Assembly (NCBI RefSeq): GCF_050337045.1
Contig: NZ_JAKJSO010000026.1
Location: forward strand, 1-64,000
Direction of reading: 5' to 3'
DNA: 64,000 nucleotides
DNA from: Photobacterium kagoshimensis
Lineage (GTDB): Bacteria; Pseudomonadota; Gammaproteobacteria; Enterobacterales; Vibrionaceae
Shown here: positions 34,686-44,231 of the stretch, one piece after another
Numbering within the stretch: position 1 is the first letter of the stretch
Layout: every line of letters starts with the position of its first letter
Position numbers and translations under genes: made by a program
The notes under the pieces: generated by a model
What the model saw: the letters and a program-made list of their open reading frames with translations, nothing else
What the model was told of the DNA's origin: nothing
Database searches by the model: none

Positions 34686-36047
34686 TTATTTTTGCTTTTC
34701 AGGGCGTTTCCAGCCTTTGACCGTACGCGCAGGTGCTCGAGTAATAACTAACTCACCGTCGCCAACATCACGGTTAATAGTGGCACCAGCACCAATAGTC
34801 GCACCTTTGCCCACTTTCACTGGTGCAATCAGCTGAGTATCTGAGCCGACAAACACGTCATCAGCGATTTCAGTTTTAAACTTATTAGCACCGTCGTAGT
34901 TGCAGGTAATTGTGCCTGCACCGATGTTAACGCGATCGCCAATCTCGGCATCACCCAAGTAAGTGAGGTGGTTGGCTTTAGAGCCTTTACCTAAACGCGA
35001 CTTCTTCATTTCAACAAAGTTACCTACGTGAGAATCACCCACCAGCTCCGCACCAGGGCGTAGACGAGTAAATGGACCGACAGTACAGTCTTCACCCACG
35101 ATAGCGCCTTCAATTACACTGTACGGACGAATAAGGGTGTTATCGTCAATCTCACAGTCCTTCAGAATAGAGCCCGCACCAATCACCACATTGTTACCCA
35201 GCGACACACTGCCTTCGATGATCACGTTAACGTCGATTTCGACATCCGTACCACATTGCAGCTCACCACGAAGGTCAAAACGGGCAGGATCACGCAGCAT
35301 CACACCTTGCTCTAACAAGCGCTCAGCTTGCATTGCTTGATGAGCACGCTCTAATTTCGCCAATTGAACACGGTTATTCACGCCTTCTACTTCAATCGCA
35401 CTGGCAGGGTGTACCGCTTCAACTGCGCGACCTTCATTGTGAGCAATCGCAATAATGTCTGTCAGGTAGTATTCACCTTGGGCGTTGTCGTTCTTCAACG
35501 CCGCCAACCAGCGCTTCATATCGCCGCCGTTCACCACCATCACACCGGTGTTGATTTCTTTGATCTGCTTTTGCTCTTCGCTCGCATCTTTCTGTTCAAC
35601 AATCGCCACCACTGGGCCATTGCGACGCACAATACGGCCGTAACCCATCGGGTTATCAAGCACCACGGTTAATAGCGCGATACCGCCATCCGGCTGGGCA
35701 TCCAATAAGTTCTCTAGCGTTTGACCACTGATCAGTGGAACGTCACCGTATAAAATCAGGACTTTCTCATCATCAGCAACATCTGGACACGCTTGATTAA
35801 CTGCATGACCGGTACCTAGCTGCTCAGCTTGCAATACCCAGTTAACAGGCTCTTCGGCCAGCACTTGCTTCATGGTATCGCCGCCATGGCCATATACCAG
35901 ATGGATATTATTGGCGCCCAGATCAACACAGGTATCAATCACGTGCTTAGCCATAGGCTTACCCGCAAGAGTGTGAAGAACCTTAGGCAGGTCAGAGTAC
36001 ATACGGGTGCCTTTTCCCGCGGCGAGAATTACAGCGCTGAAGTTCAT
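34686..36047 (-). CDS. glmU: bifunctional GlcNAc-1-P uridyltransferase / GlcN-1-P acetyltransferase
   Basis: GlmU makes UDP-GlcNAc for peptidoglycan and LPS. The 453-residue protein has an N-terminal nucleotidyltransferase domain (LAAGKGTRMYSDLPKVLH, residues 8-25). The C-terminal left-handed beta-helix acetyltransferase starts near 250, with the H-x-G-N-F-V-E and NIGAGTITCNYDG segments. It pairs functionally with glmS but is in a separate transcription unit here. Confidence 0.97.
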   Translation of the reverse strand: MNFSAVILAAGKGTRMYSDLPKVLHTLAGKPMAKHVIDTCVDLGANNIHLVYGHGGDTMKQVLAEEPVNWVLQAEQLGTGHAVNQACPDVADDEKVLILYGDVPLISGQTLENLLDAQPDGGIALLTVVLDNPMGYGRIVRRNGPVVAIVEQKDASEEQKQIKEINTGVMVVNGGDMKRWLAALKNDNAQGEYYLTDIIAIAHNEGRAVEAVHPASAIEVEGVNNRVQLAKLERAHQAMQAERLLEQGVMLRDPARFDLRGELQCGTDVEIDVNVIIEGSVSLGNNVVIGAGSILKDCEIDDNTLIRPYSVIEGAIVGEDCTVGPFTRLRPGAELVGDSHVGNFVEMKKSRLGKGSKANHLTYLGDAEIGDRVNIGAGTITCNYDGANKFKTEIADDVFVGSDTQLIAPVKVGKGATIGAGATINRDVGDGELVITRAPARTVKGWKRPEKQK

Positions 36048-36176
36048 GCAGCGTATCCTTTTAGGTGCATATTCAAAAATAAATTACCGCTATTGTAACT
36101 GGAGGAAAGGGGACTTTTAAGCAACAGCCGTTATTTTTTACCATGTATTAACTTGCTATCACGCGCAAAAGGCATA

Positions 36177-36204
36177 AAAAAAGCGACCCTAAGGTCGCTT
36201 TTTT
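36177..36204. terminator. atp operon terminator
   Basis: A perfect 12-bp stem (AAAAAAGCGACC / GGTCGCTTTTTT) with a CTAA loop, just past the atpC stop. T-tracts are present on both strands. Confidence 0.93.
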
Positions 36205-36219
36205 GTATCAGGCGTCTGA

Positions 36220-36642
36220 TTAACGCGCTTTACGAGTCAGCTCAATAACACGAAGCTGAGCGATCGCTTTCGCGAGATCACTTGCCGCTTGAGCAAAGTC
36301 GATATCGCCATGCTGATTGTGGATACGCTCCTCAGCTTGACGTTTCGCTTCTTCAGCCTTGGCTGAATCCAAATCTTGACCGCGGATCGCGGTATCAGCT
36401 AACACAGTCACTGCATTAGGCTGAACTTCAAGCATACCGCCAGAAAGATAAATAATTTCTTCCTCACCGTGCTGCTTAGCAATTCGGATCATCCCTGGCG
36501 TAATAGTGGTCAACAACGGAGTGTGGCCTGCGTGGATACCCAGTTCACCTTCGCTACCAGTCACCTGAATATTTTCAGCACGACCAGAGAATAATTTTTT
36601 CTCTGCACTGACTACATCCAAATGGAAGGTTATAGCTGCCAT
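36220..36642 (-). CDS. atpC: F1 ATP synthase epsilon subunit
   Basis: This is the 140-residue central-stalk subunit that couples and inhibits F1. It has an N-terminal beta-sandwich (FHLDVVSAEKKLFSG, GSEGELGIHAGHTPLLT) and a C-terminal helical hairpin. It is the last gene of the atp operon, 17 bases after atpD. Confidence 0.96.
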   Translation of the reverse strand: MAAITFHLDVVSAEKKLFSGRAENIQVTGSEGELGIHAGHTPLLTTITPGMIRIAKQHGEEEIIYLSGGMLEVQPNAVTVLADTAIRGQDLDSAKAEEAKRQAEERIHNQHGDIDFAQAASDLAKAIAQLRVIELTRKAR

Positions 36643-36659
36643 GTCGCCTCCTAGTTAGC

Positions 36660-38066
36660 TTAAAGCTTCTTCGCTTTTTCTAATACGTCTTCAATCGCAC
36701 CACAGTACATAAATGCCTGCTCTGGGATATCGTCGTACTCACCAGCTAGAATACCTTTGAAGCTACGCAGTGTCTCTTTAAGAGATACGTAAATACCTGG
36801 CGAACCAGTAAAGACTTCTGCAACGTGGTAAGGCTGAGTTAGGAAACGTTCAATCTTACGTGCACGAGATACAGCTTGCTTATCTTCTTCAGATAGCTCA
36901 TCCATACCTAGGATTGCGATGATGTCTTTTAGCTCTTTATAGCGTTGTAGCATTGACTGAACGCCACGCGCGATGTCGTAGTGCTCTTGGCCAACCACCA
37001 ATGGATCAAGCATACGAGATGTTGAATCCAGTGGGTCGATCGCAGGGTATAGACCTAGCGATGCGATTTGACGCGAAAGTACAACTGTTGCATCCAAGTG
37101 AGCAAACGTCGTTGCTGGCGATGGATCCGTCAAGTCATCCGCTGGTACGTATACCGCTTGAACCGACGTGATAGAACCGCTCTTCGTAGACGTGATACGC
37201 TCTTGAAGTACACCCATCTCTTCTGCAAGAGTTGGCTGGTAACCTACCGCTGAAGGCATACGACCTAGCAGTGCTGATACCTCTGTACCCGCAAGGGTGT
37301 AACGGTAGATGTTATCGATGAACAGTAGAACGTCACGACCTTCGTCACGGAAACGCTCTGCCATTGTTAGACCCGTCAAAGCAACACGTAGACGGTTGCC
37401 CGGTGGCTCGTTCATCTGACCGTAAACCATCGCTACTTTTGATTCTTCAGGCTTCTCAACGTTAACAACGCCAGCTTCCTGCATTTCAAAGTAGAAATCG
37501 TTACCTTCACGTGTACGCTCACCAACACCCGCAAACACAGAAAGACCTGAGTGTTGAATCGCGATGTTGTTGATAAGTTCCATCATGTTTACGGTCTTAC
37601 CAACACCCGCACCACCGAATAGACCGATTTTACCACCCTTAGCGAATGGGCAAATCAAGTCGATAACTTTCACGCCAGTTTCTAGCAGCTCAGTTACATT
37701 CGATTGTTCTTCGTAGCTAGGTGCTGCACGGTGGATAGAGTAACGCTCTTTCTCACCGATCTCACCACACTCATCAATTGGATGACCTAGAACGTTCATG
37801 ATACGTCCTAGCGTAGCTGTACCGACTGGTACTTCAATTGGGCGGCCTGTGTTTTCAACAGACAAACCACGACGTAAGCCATCAGAAGTACCCATTGCGA
37901 TACCACGTACAACACCGCCACCAAGTTGCTGCTGAACTTCCAGTACTAGTGTACCGTTTTCTTTTGCATCAACATGTAGGGCGTCGTATACCTGTGGTAC
38001 AGAGTCCTGTGGAAACTCTACGTCGACTACCGCACCGATGATCTGTACGATCTTACCTGTAGCCAT
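36660..38066 (-). CDS. atpD: F1 ATP synthase beta subunit
   Basis: The catalytic F1 subunit has 468 residues. The P-loop GGAGVGKT is near 156, with GERTREGNDFY after it, the Walker B region LLFIDNIYR, and the PSAVGYQPTLAEEMG loop. A slightly longer middle region (DECGEIGEKERYSIHR) explains the 8 residues above E. coli. It acts with atpA in the alpha3-beta3 hexamer. Confidence 0.98.
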   Translation of the reverse strand: MATGKIVQIIGAVVDVEFPQDSVPQVYDALHVDAKENGTLVLEVQQQLGGGVVRGIAMGTSDGLRRGLSVENTGRPIEVPVGTATLGRIMNVLGHPIDECGEIGEKERYSIHRAAPSYEEQSNVTELLETGVKVIDLICPFAKGGKIGLFGGAGVGKTVNMMELINNIAIQHSGLSVFAGVGERTREGNDFYFEMQEAGVVNVEKPEESKVAMVYGQMNEPPGNRLRVALTGLTMAERFRDEGRDVLLFIDNIYRYTLAGTEVSALLGRMPSAVGYQPTLAEEMGVLQERITSTKSGSITSVQAVYVPADDLTDPSPATTFAHLDATVVLSRQIASLGLYPAIDPLDSTSRMLDPLVVGQEHYDIARGVQSMLQRYKELKDIIAILGMDELSEEDKQAVSRARKIERFLTQPYHVAEVFTGSPGIYVSLKETLRSFKGILAGEYDDIPEQAFMYCGAIEDVLEKAKKL

Positions 38067-38098
38067 CGTTAATCCTCTAAACTTATTAATTCTTTGCC

Positions 38099-38965
38099 TT
38101 AAACAACAGATGCACCAGAAACGATTTCTGATAGTTCTTGTGTAATCGCGGCCTGACGGGCTTTGTTGTACACAAGTTGCAAGTCATCAATAAGATTACT
38201 TGCATTGTCTGTCGCAGCTTTCATTGCAACCATTCGTGCCGCTTGCTCACTGGCAAGGTTTTCCACCACACCTTGGTACACTTGTGATTCAACATAGCGA
38301 ACCAGTAGGGTATCAAGCAGTGGTTTAGGCTCGGGCTCATAAATGTAGTCCCAAGAGTGGCTGCGCTGCATGTCTTCGTCTTCCGACTTCGGCAAAGGCA
38401 GCAATTGATCAATCACGGGTTCTTGTACCATGGTGTTTACAAATTGGTTGTAAACTAGGTACAGGCGATCAAGTTCACCTTCATCATATTTCTTCAGCAT
38501 CACGCCGACAGTACCAATCAGTTCATCCACTGTTGGCGCATCACCCAAGCCAGAGACTTGCGCAGCTACGTTACCGCCGTAGTTATTAAAGAACGATGTT
38601 GCTTTTGCACCAATAAGGGCAAGTTCAACATCAGCACCTTGCTGAGACCAACCTTGGATATCTGTCATCGCTTGCTTGAACAAGTTAATGTTCAAACCGC
38701 CACACAGACCACGGTCAGAAGAAACAATGATGTAACCCACGCGCTTGGCTTCACGCTCTTCGAGATAAGGATGCTTATACTCAAGGCTACCAAGGGCGAT
38801 ATGACCGATCACTTTGCGCATAGTTTGTGCGTATGGACGTGATGATTCCATTGCGTCCTGCGTTTTACGCATTTTAGACGCTGCAACCATCTCCATCGCT
38901 TTAGTGATCTTTTGAGTGTTTTTAACACTACCGATCTTGTTACGAATCTCTTTTGCGCCGGCCAT
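38099..38965 (-). CDS. atpG: F1 ATP synthase gamma subunit
   Basis: The rotating central stalk has 288 residues. The N-terminal helix MAGAKEIRNKIGSVKNTQKI and the C-terminal helix ending ...ITQELSEIVSGASVV form the coiled coil inside the hexamer. SDRGLCGGLN near 83 is the family signature. Confidence 0.97.
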   Translation of the reverse strand: MAGAKEIRNKIGSVKNTQKITKAMEMVAASKMRKTQDAMESSRPYAQTMRKVIGHIALGSLEYKHPYLEEREAKRVGYIIVSSDRGLCGGLNINLFKQAMTDIQGWSQQGADVELALIGAKATSFFNNYGGNVAAQVSGLGDAPTVDELIGTVGVMLKKYDEGELDRLYLVYNQFVNTMVQEPVIDQLLPLPKSEDEDMQRSHSWDYIYEPEPKPLLDTLLVRYVESQVYQGVVENLASEQAARMVAMKAATDNASNLIDDLQLVYNKARQAAITQELSEIVSGASVV

Positions 38966-39009
38966 CGTTACTCTCCGTTAGTAGGTGATCGCGAGCGATC
39001 ACCAACCAA

Positions 39010-40551
39010 TTACCAAGTCTGGGTCGCTTTGAAATCGTCAACCAGTTTCACAAACTGAGCTTCAATTTCATCATTCCAAGCGCCCGTTTCATCAATCTGA
39101 GCAACAAGCTCAGCAAAATGACCTTTGGCATATGAAAGCAACGCGGCTTCGAAATCAGCAAGCTTCGTCAGCTCAACATCCGTCAAATAACCTTTTTCAG
39201 CGGCAAAGATCACCATGCCTTGTTCGAAAACAGACATAGGAGCGTATTGCTTTTGCTTCATCAGTTCAGTTACTTTCTGACCGTGATCAAGCTGCTTCTT
39301 CGTTGCTTCATCAAGGTCTGACGAGAACTGTGCGAAAGCCGCTAGTTCACGGTACTGTGCTAGTGCGGTACGAATACCACCAGACAGTTTCTTGATGATC
39401 TTGGTTTGAGCAGAACCACCTACACGCGATACAGAGATACCTGGATCAACCGCAGGACGAATACCGGCGTTGAACAGCTCTGTTTGTAGGAAGATCTGAC
39501 CATCAGTGATCGAGATTACGTTAGTTGGTACGAATGCTGATACGTCACCGGCTTGCGTTTCGATAATTGGAAGCGCCGTTAGGGAACCAGTCTTACCTTT
39601 CACTTCACCGTTAGTGAATTTTTCTACGTAATTCGCATTTACACGCGCCGCACGCTCTAGAAGACGAGAGTGAAGGTAGAAAACGTCACCAGGGAATGCT
39701 TCACGACCCGGTGGGCGTTTAAGCAGTAGTGAGATTTGACGGTAAGCTACAGCTTGCTTAGACAAGTCATCGTATACAATCAGTGCGTCTTCACCGCGAT
39801 CGCGGAAGTACTCACCCATTGCACAACCTGAGTAAGGTGCAAGGTATTGTAGTGCCGCTGCTTCAGATGCAGATGCCACAACAACCACAGTGTTTGCTAG
39901 TGCGCCGTGCTCTTCAAGCTTGCGTACTACGTTAGCAATGGTTGATGCTTTCTGACCGATAGCAACATAAACAGAGTAGATACCAGAATCTTTCTGGTTG
40001 ATGATTGCATCGATCGCCATCGCTGTTTTACCAGTCTGACGGTCACCGATGATTAGCTCACGCTGACCACGGCCGATTGGAATCATCGCATCAACCGCTT
40101 TATAACCAGTTTGTACTGGTTGATCTACCGATTGACGATCGATTACGCCAGGTGCAATTACTTCAACAGGAGAAGATGTCTCTGTTTCAATTGGACCTTT
40201 ACCATCGATTGGCTCACCTAGTGTGTTCACTACGCGGCCTAGAAGTGCAGGGCCTACTGGTACTTCAAGAATACGACCAGTACCCGTTACTTTCATGCCT
40301 TCCTGAAGGTCAGCATATGGACCCATTACAACCGCACCTACCGAGTCACGCTCAAGGTTAAGTGCTAGTGCATAACGGCCACCAGGTAATTCAATCATTT
40401 CACCTTGCATTACGTCTGCAAGGCCATGGATACGAACGATACCATCACTTACCGAGATGATAGTACCTTCGTTACGCGCTTCACTCACAACGTTGAATTT
40501 TTCAATACGTTGCTTGATCAGTGCGCTAATTTCCGTGGAATTAAGTTGCAT
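39010..40551 (-). CDS. atpA: F1 ATP synthase alpha subunit
   Basis: The non-catalytic nucleotide-binding F1 subunit has 513 residues from the ATG at 40551, behind GGGGAA, exactly the E. coli length. The P-loop GDRQTGKT is near 169; PAVDPGISVSRVGGSAQ near 363 contains the conserved arginine of the catalytic interface. The frame extends five codons upstream. Confidence 0.98.
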   Translation of the reverse strand: MQLNSTEISALIKQRIEKFNVVSEARNEGTIISVSDGIVRIHGLADVMQGEMIELPGGRYALALNLERDSVGAVVMGPYADLQEGMKVTGTGRILEVPVGPALLGRVVNTLGEPIDGKGPIETETSSPVEVIAPGVIDRQSVDQPVQTGYKAVDAMIPIGRGQRELIIGDRQTGKTAMAIDAIINQKDSGIYSVYVAIGQKASTIANVVRKLEEHGALANTVVVVASASEAAALQYLAPYSGCAMGEYFRDRGEDALIVYDDLSKQAVAYRQISLLLKRPPGREAFPGDVFYLHSRLLERAARVNANYVEKFTNGEVKGKTGSLTALPIIETQAGDVSAFVPTNVISITDGQIFLQTELFNAGIRPAVDPGISVSRVGGSAQTKIIKKLSGGIRTALAQYRELAAFAQFSSDLDEATKKQLDHGQKVTELMKQKQYAPMSVFEQGMVIFAAEKGYLTDVELTKLADFEAALLSYAKGHFAELVAQIDETGAWNDEIEAQFVKLVDDFKATQTW

Positions 40552-40567
40552 GCTCCAATTCCCCAAA

Positions 40568-41101
40568 TCAAGACTGCAAAGTATCGCTCAGGCGGTTTAG
40601 TTTTCCGCGTACTGAGTTATCGATGACTAAGTCTCCAGCTCTAATCACGACCCCGGCAATCAGGGTCTCGTCTACACTGCAATTCAGCTTCACTTTGCGC
40701 GCTAAACGCTGCTCAAGCTTCTCACTGATAGCAATAAGTTGATTGTCATCAAGAGTCACCGCAGAGGTCACTGTTGCTTCAATCGTTTTCTCATGTTCGC
40801 TCTTCAGGAACATGAACTCATTACTGACATCAGGAAGCGCTTTAAGGCGTCCATTTTCAGCCATCACTTTCAATAAGTTCTGGCCGAACTCGTCAAGTTG
40901 CTCACCACAAACTGAAACAAAAATTTCAGTCAGTTTATCCGCAGCAAAACCGCTATCCAGAATATCCTGCATAGTCTCGTTTTTTACTACTTCGGCAGCG
41001 AAGGTCAGCATTTCAGCCCATTGGGCCAGCTCACCTTTCTCAACAGCAAAATCAAAGGCTGCTTTAGCGTAGGGGCGTGCGATAGTAGTCATATCCGACA
41101 T
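40568..41101 (-). CDS. atpH: F1 ATP synthase delta subunit
   Basis: The peripheral-stalk connector has 177 residues, starting MSDMTTIARPYAKAAFDFAVEKG. The C-terminal region holds VIRAGDLVIDNSVRGKLNRL, the family signature. It joins F1 to the b-subunit dimer. Confidence 0.96.
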   Translation of the reverse strand: MSDMTTIARPYAKAAFDFAVEKGELAQWAEMLTFAAEVVKNETMQDILDSGFAADKLTEIFVSVCGEQLDEFGQNLLKVMAENGRLKALPDVSNEFMFLKSEHEKTIEATVTSAVTLDDNQLIAISEKLEQRLARKVKLNCSVDETLIAGVVIRAGDLVIDNSVRGKLNRLSDTLQS

Positions 41102-41117
41102 GTGCTTGCCCCTTTAA

Positions 41118-41588
41118 TTACAGTTCTGCTGTGACTTTGTTAAGAAGATCAGCGTGCGCATCTTTATCGATAGTACGCTCAATGATTTTCTCAGCACCAA
41201 TCACGGCTAGAGTTGCAACTTGTTTTCTTAATTCGTCACGTGCGCGATTACGTTCCGCTTCGATCTCAGCAAGACCTTGAGCTAGAATTTTGTCACGCTC
41301 AGCAAGGGCTTCAACCTTTGCTTCGTCAACGATTTGAGCTTTACGCTTGTTAGCTTGCTCAATAACATCCGTTGCAGTACGTTTCGCTTCTTTGAGTTGA
41401 TCAGAAGCATTTGCCTGCGCAAGGTTCAGGTCTTTGGTTGCGCGATCCGCAGCAGCCAAACCGTCAGCAATTTTTTTCTGACGTTCTTCAATCGCTTCCA
41501 TGATTGGTGGCCATACATATTTCATGCAGAAAACCACGAATAAGAAGAAGGCGATCGCCTGACCCAGCAAAGTTGCATTCATATTCAC
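41118..41588 (-). CDS. atpF: F0 ATP synthase subunit b
   Basis: The peripheral stator has 156 residues: one N-terminal membrane helix (about 5-25) followed by a long charged coiled coil rich in Ala, Glu and Lys. The length equals that of E. coli b. It lies between the c and delta genes in the standard order. Confidence 0.97.
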   Translation of the reverse strand: MNMNATLLGQAIAFFLFVVFCMKYVWPPIMEAIEERQKKIADGLAAADRATKDLNLAQANASDQLKEAKRTATDVIEQANKRKAQIVDEAKVEALAERDKILAQGLAEIEAERNRARDELRKQVATLAVIGAEKIIERTIDKDAHADLLNKVTAEL

Positions 41589-41631
41589 AACTGCATCTCC
41601 TTAAAAAGGGTTGCTAGGGGACCGTTCGTTA

Positions 41632-41889
41632 TTAACCAGCTAGTTGGCCAACGAATGGGTTTGCGAATGTGAATAGTAGAGCGATTACGATACCGATCAT
41701 TGGAACCGCATCAAGCAGACCCGCAATGATGAACATCTTAACTTGTAGCATTGGTGCCATCTCAGGTTGACGAGCTGCGCCTTCAAGGAATTTACCACCT
41801 AGAAGTGCGAAACCGATCGCTGTACCAAGTGCAGCAAGACCTACAATGATGCCCACGGCAATTGCAGAAAAGCTAAGTAAAGTTTCCAT
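41632..41889 (-). CDS. atpE: F0 ATP synthase subunit c
   Basis: The proteolipid of the rotor ring has 85 residues in two membrane helices. I start at the ATG at 41889 (GGAG, 6-base spacer) rather than the GTG just before it. The polar loop is ARQPE (39-43), and the ion-binding carboxylate is Asp60 in AGLLDAVPMIG. The helix-1 residues do not show the Na+-binding signature, which favours H+ coupling. Confidence 0.97.
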   Translation of the reverse strand: METLLSFSAIAVGIIVGLAALGTAIGFALLGGKFLEGAARQPEMAPMLQVKMFIIAGLLDAVPMIGIVIALLFTFANPFVGQLAG

Positions 41890-41960
41890 CACTATCTCCA
41901 GTTTATTGTTGTCGGCTAAAGTGCCAGTAAAAATTGAACAAAAATATTTACAAATAATCG

Positions 41961-42749
41961 TTAATGATTGTCTTCATGCGCCTGAGACAGGTACACAATA
42001 GTCAACATCATAAACACGAATGCTTGAATTGTAATGACCAGGATGTGGAAAATTGCCCACGGTACTGAACCCAGCCATTGTGCCCACCACGGCATCAATG
42101 CCGCGATTAGGATAAACACCACCTCACCAGCAAACATGTTACCAAACAGACGCATACCTAGTGAAATAGGCTTCGCTAGTAGCGATACCACTTCAAGAAG
42201 CAGGTTGAACGGGATCATGATCGGGTGATTGAACGGGTGAAGAGCCAGTTCTTTCGCAAAACCGCCAATGCCTTTCACTTTGATGCTGTAGTAAATCATC
42301 AATGCGAAGACACCCAACGCCATTGCCATGGTGATGTTAACATCGGCAGTCGGTACAACCTTAAGATAAGGAATACCCAGACCATGCTCTGCTGCATACG
42401 GAAGAAAATCAATTGGCACTAAGTCCATGATGTTCATCAGCATGATCCAACAGAAAATTGTCAATGCCAACGGAGCGATCAGCGGGTTACGGCCGTGGAA
42501 AGTATCTTTAACGTTGGTATCAACGAATTCAACCATGATTTCCACAAAACACTGTAACTTGCTTGGAACTCCTGATGTTGCCTTTTTCGCTACCGAACGG
42601 AATAACCATAAAAAGGCCATACCCGTTAAGACAGAGAAAAACAGGCTATCTATATGAACCGTCCAGAAGCCACCTTCACCCACTGCCAAATTGGTCAAGT
42701 GGTGAGAAATGTATCCTGACGGCGTTAGCGCTTCACCTGGCGCAGCCAT
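41961..42749 (-). CDS. atpB: F0 ATP synthase subunit a
   Basis: The proton-channel stator has 262 residues and five to six membrane helices. The essential arginine is in SLGMRLFGNMFAGEV near 200. Its N-terminus faces the periplasm. It follows atpI and precedes atpE. Confidence 0.97.
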   Translation of the reverse strand: MAAPGEALTPSGYISHHLTNLAVGEGGFWTVHIDSLFFSVLTGMAFLWLFRSVAKKATSGVPSKLQCFVEIMVEFVDTNVKDTFHGRNPLIAPLALTIFCWIMLMNIMDLVPIDFLPYAAEHGLGIPYLKVVPTADVNITMAMALGVFALMIYYSIKVKGIGGFAKELALHPFNHPIMIPFNLLLEVVSLLAKPISLGMRLFGNMFAGEVVFILIAALMPWWAQWLGSVPWAIFHILVITIQAFVFMMLTIVYLSQAHEDNH

Positions 42750-42757
42750 AACTCATC

Positions 42758-43147
42758 CTATTTGTTGTTGTTAATGAATAAAACCGGCCCAAAGATATTG
42801 ATACCCAGAACCAGCAAATAGGCCAGTTTGAGGGGAACAAGTTCCACCTCCATATACAGGAAAACAACGGAAAATAGGATGACTGTAATGAGAATTTTCA
42901 GCGCTTCGCCGCCAAAAAAGGAGGCCATGACCAGTCGTGCCTTTGAGGCACCACTAAACAAAAAAGCACAGCCAGCAAATGCCGCGTTAGCCACCACAAA
43001 GATGCTACCGCCGATAAGAGCTGAGATCCCCCAGTCAACACTAACAGCAAACACTGCCATGATTGCCGTTGTTAAAACGACGCCAGATTGTAACAACAGT
43101 AGCCTTTTCGCCAATTGGCGGCCGGGCTTAACTAGCGCCGATACCAT
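42758..43147 (-). CDS. atpI: ATP synthase protein I
   Basis: This is a small membrane protein of 129 residues with four hydrophobic segments, the non-structural first gene of the operon, thought to help c-ring assembly. The ATG at 43147 lies 7 bases after GAGGAA, so I prefer it to the longer open frame to 43219, which would run into the promoter -10. Confidence 0.9.
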   Translation of the reverse strand: MVSALVKPGRQLAKRLLLLQSGVVLTTAIMAVFAVSVDWGISALIGGSIFVVANAAFAGCAFLFSGASKARLVMASFFGGEALKILITVILFSVVFLYMEVELVPLKLAYLLVLGINIFGPVLFINNNK

Positions 43148-43205
43148 GTATTCGTTCCTCGAGTCCATTCCACTGCACAAGTGTCGTGCTGGGAAAACTG
43201 CAAAA

Positions 43206-43239
43206 ATTATACGGCTCATTAGATTGAAAGCAATCTAAT
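43206..43239 (-). promoter_or_regulatory. atp operon promoter overlapped by a perfect inverted repeat
   Basis: On the minus strand TTGCTT (43228-43233) and TATAAT (43206-43211) are 16 bases apart, about 60 bases before the atpI start. A perfect 9-bp inverted repeat with a 4-base spacer, ATTAGATTG / CAATCTAAT (43218-43239), covers the -35 element and half of the spacer. It is a candidate operator. Confidence 0.7.
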
Positions 43240-43245
43240 TGCATC

Positions 43246-43272
43246 AAAAAAAAGTGTTAGATTTTACAACAC
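43246..43272 (-). terminator. weak terminator after parB
   Basis: On the minus strand a 5-bp GTGTT / AACAC hairpin is followed directly by eight T residues. The short stem suggests partial read-through from parAB into atp. Confidence 0.45.
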
Positions 43273-43325
43273 AATAACCTGATCACGTCATTGTAAATAT
43301 TGCAACATCTCATGCACGTTTAGCT

Positions 43326-44222
43326 TCACATTTCCTGACCAAGGATTGCAAGGATTTGCGCTAACTTGTGCGGTTCATCGTAAGCGATAACTAACTTACC
43401 TTTACCACTTTTTAGTTGGTTTAGCGCGACATCAGCACCTAACTGCTCACTTAACCGACGTTCTAAGTCGGCAAGCTTAGGATCCGGTGTTTTTATAACC
43501 GTTTCAGTTGGTGGATTAAGAAGCTTCTTAACAAGCTTCTCCGTATCACGCACTGTTAACATTTTGTTAGCAACTGTTTGCGCGACTTCAAGTTGATTTT
43601 CAGCATCGGTTAATGCCAATAATGCGCGGGCATGACCCATTTCAATCAAGCGCTGCTCAACCATTTTCTTCACTGGCGCAGACAGCTGATTTAGGCGTAA
43701 TAAGTTTGAAACGCTAGCGCGAGATTTGCCAACCGCATCAGCTACTTGCTGATGGGTAAGTGAGAACTCACTTTGTAATTGTTCCAGTGCCTGTGCTTCT
43801 TCAATCGCATTCAGGTCTTCACGCTGAATATTTTCTATCAATGCCATCGCAATAGCGGCACGATCGTCAATTACCTTAATAATACAAGGGACTTTCTGAA
43901 GCCCAGCTTGACGAGCCGCACGCCAGCGACGTTCCCCAGCGATAATCTCGTAGCGTTCAGGGCCCACTTGGCGTACCACGATAGGTTGGATCACCCCTTG
44001 TGCTTTGATCGATTCCGCTAATTCAGCCAACGCATCATCTTCCATCACTTTACGTGGCTGGTACTGACCCGGTTGCAATTGATTTAGCAATAAATCGTTA
44101 AGGGAACCTTCTGCTGATAACGACTGCGCGCGCTCTGCATGCTGCTGCTTAGTGTGCGCAGCTGAACTAGTAGCCAATAGCGCATCGAGGCCTTTTCCAA
44201 GACCGCGTTTATTCATGTTCAT
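43326..44222 (-). CDS. parB: chromosome-partitioning protein ParB
   Basis: The parS-binding CTP-dependent clamp of chromosome I has 298 residues. The start MNMNKRGLGKGLDALL follows AAGGG by 6 bases. The CTPase motif region is GERRWRAARQAG near 118. The HTH segment has LTHQQVADAVGKSRASVSNLLRL near 155-180. It has a C-terminal dimerisation domain. Two parS sites are visible at 62.3 and 63.9 kb. Confidence 0.97.
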   Translation of the reverse strand: MNMNKRGLGKGLDALLATSSAAHTKQQHAERAQSLSAEGSLNDLLLNQLQPGQYQPRKVMEDDALAELAESIKAQGVIQPIVVRQVGPERYEIIAGERRWRAARQAGLQKVPCIIKVIDDRAAIAMALIENIQREDLNAIEEAQALEQLQSEFSLTHQQVADAVGKSRASVSNLLRLNQLSAPVKKMVEQRLIEMGHARALLALTDAENQLEVAQTVANKMLTVRDTEKLVKKLLNPPTETVIKTPDPKLADLERRLSEQLGADVALNQLKSGKGKLVIAYDEPHKLAQILAILGQEM

Positions 44223-44231
44223 GTTTAACCC

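Noticed and set aside
40405..40626. Plus-strand frames inside the atp operon
   Set aside because: They are antisense to well-conserved subunit genes and lack ribosome sites and family similarity.
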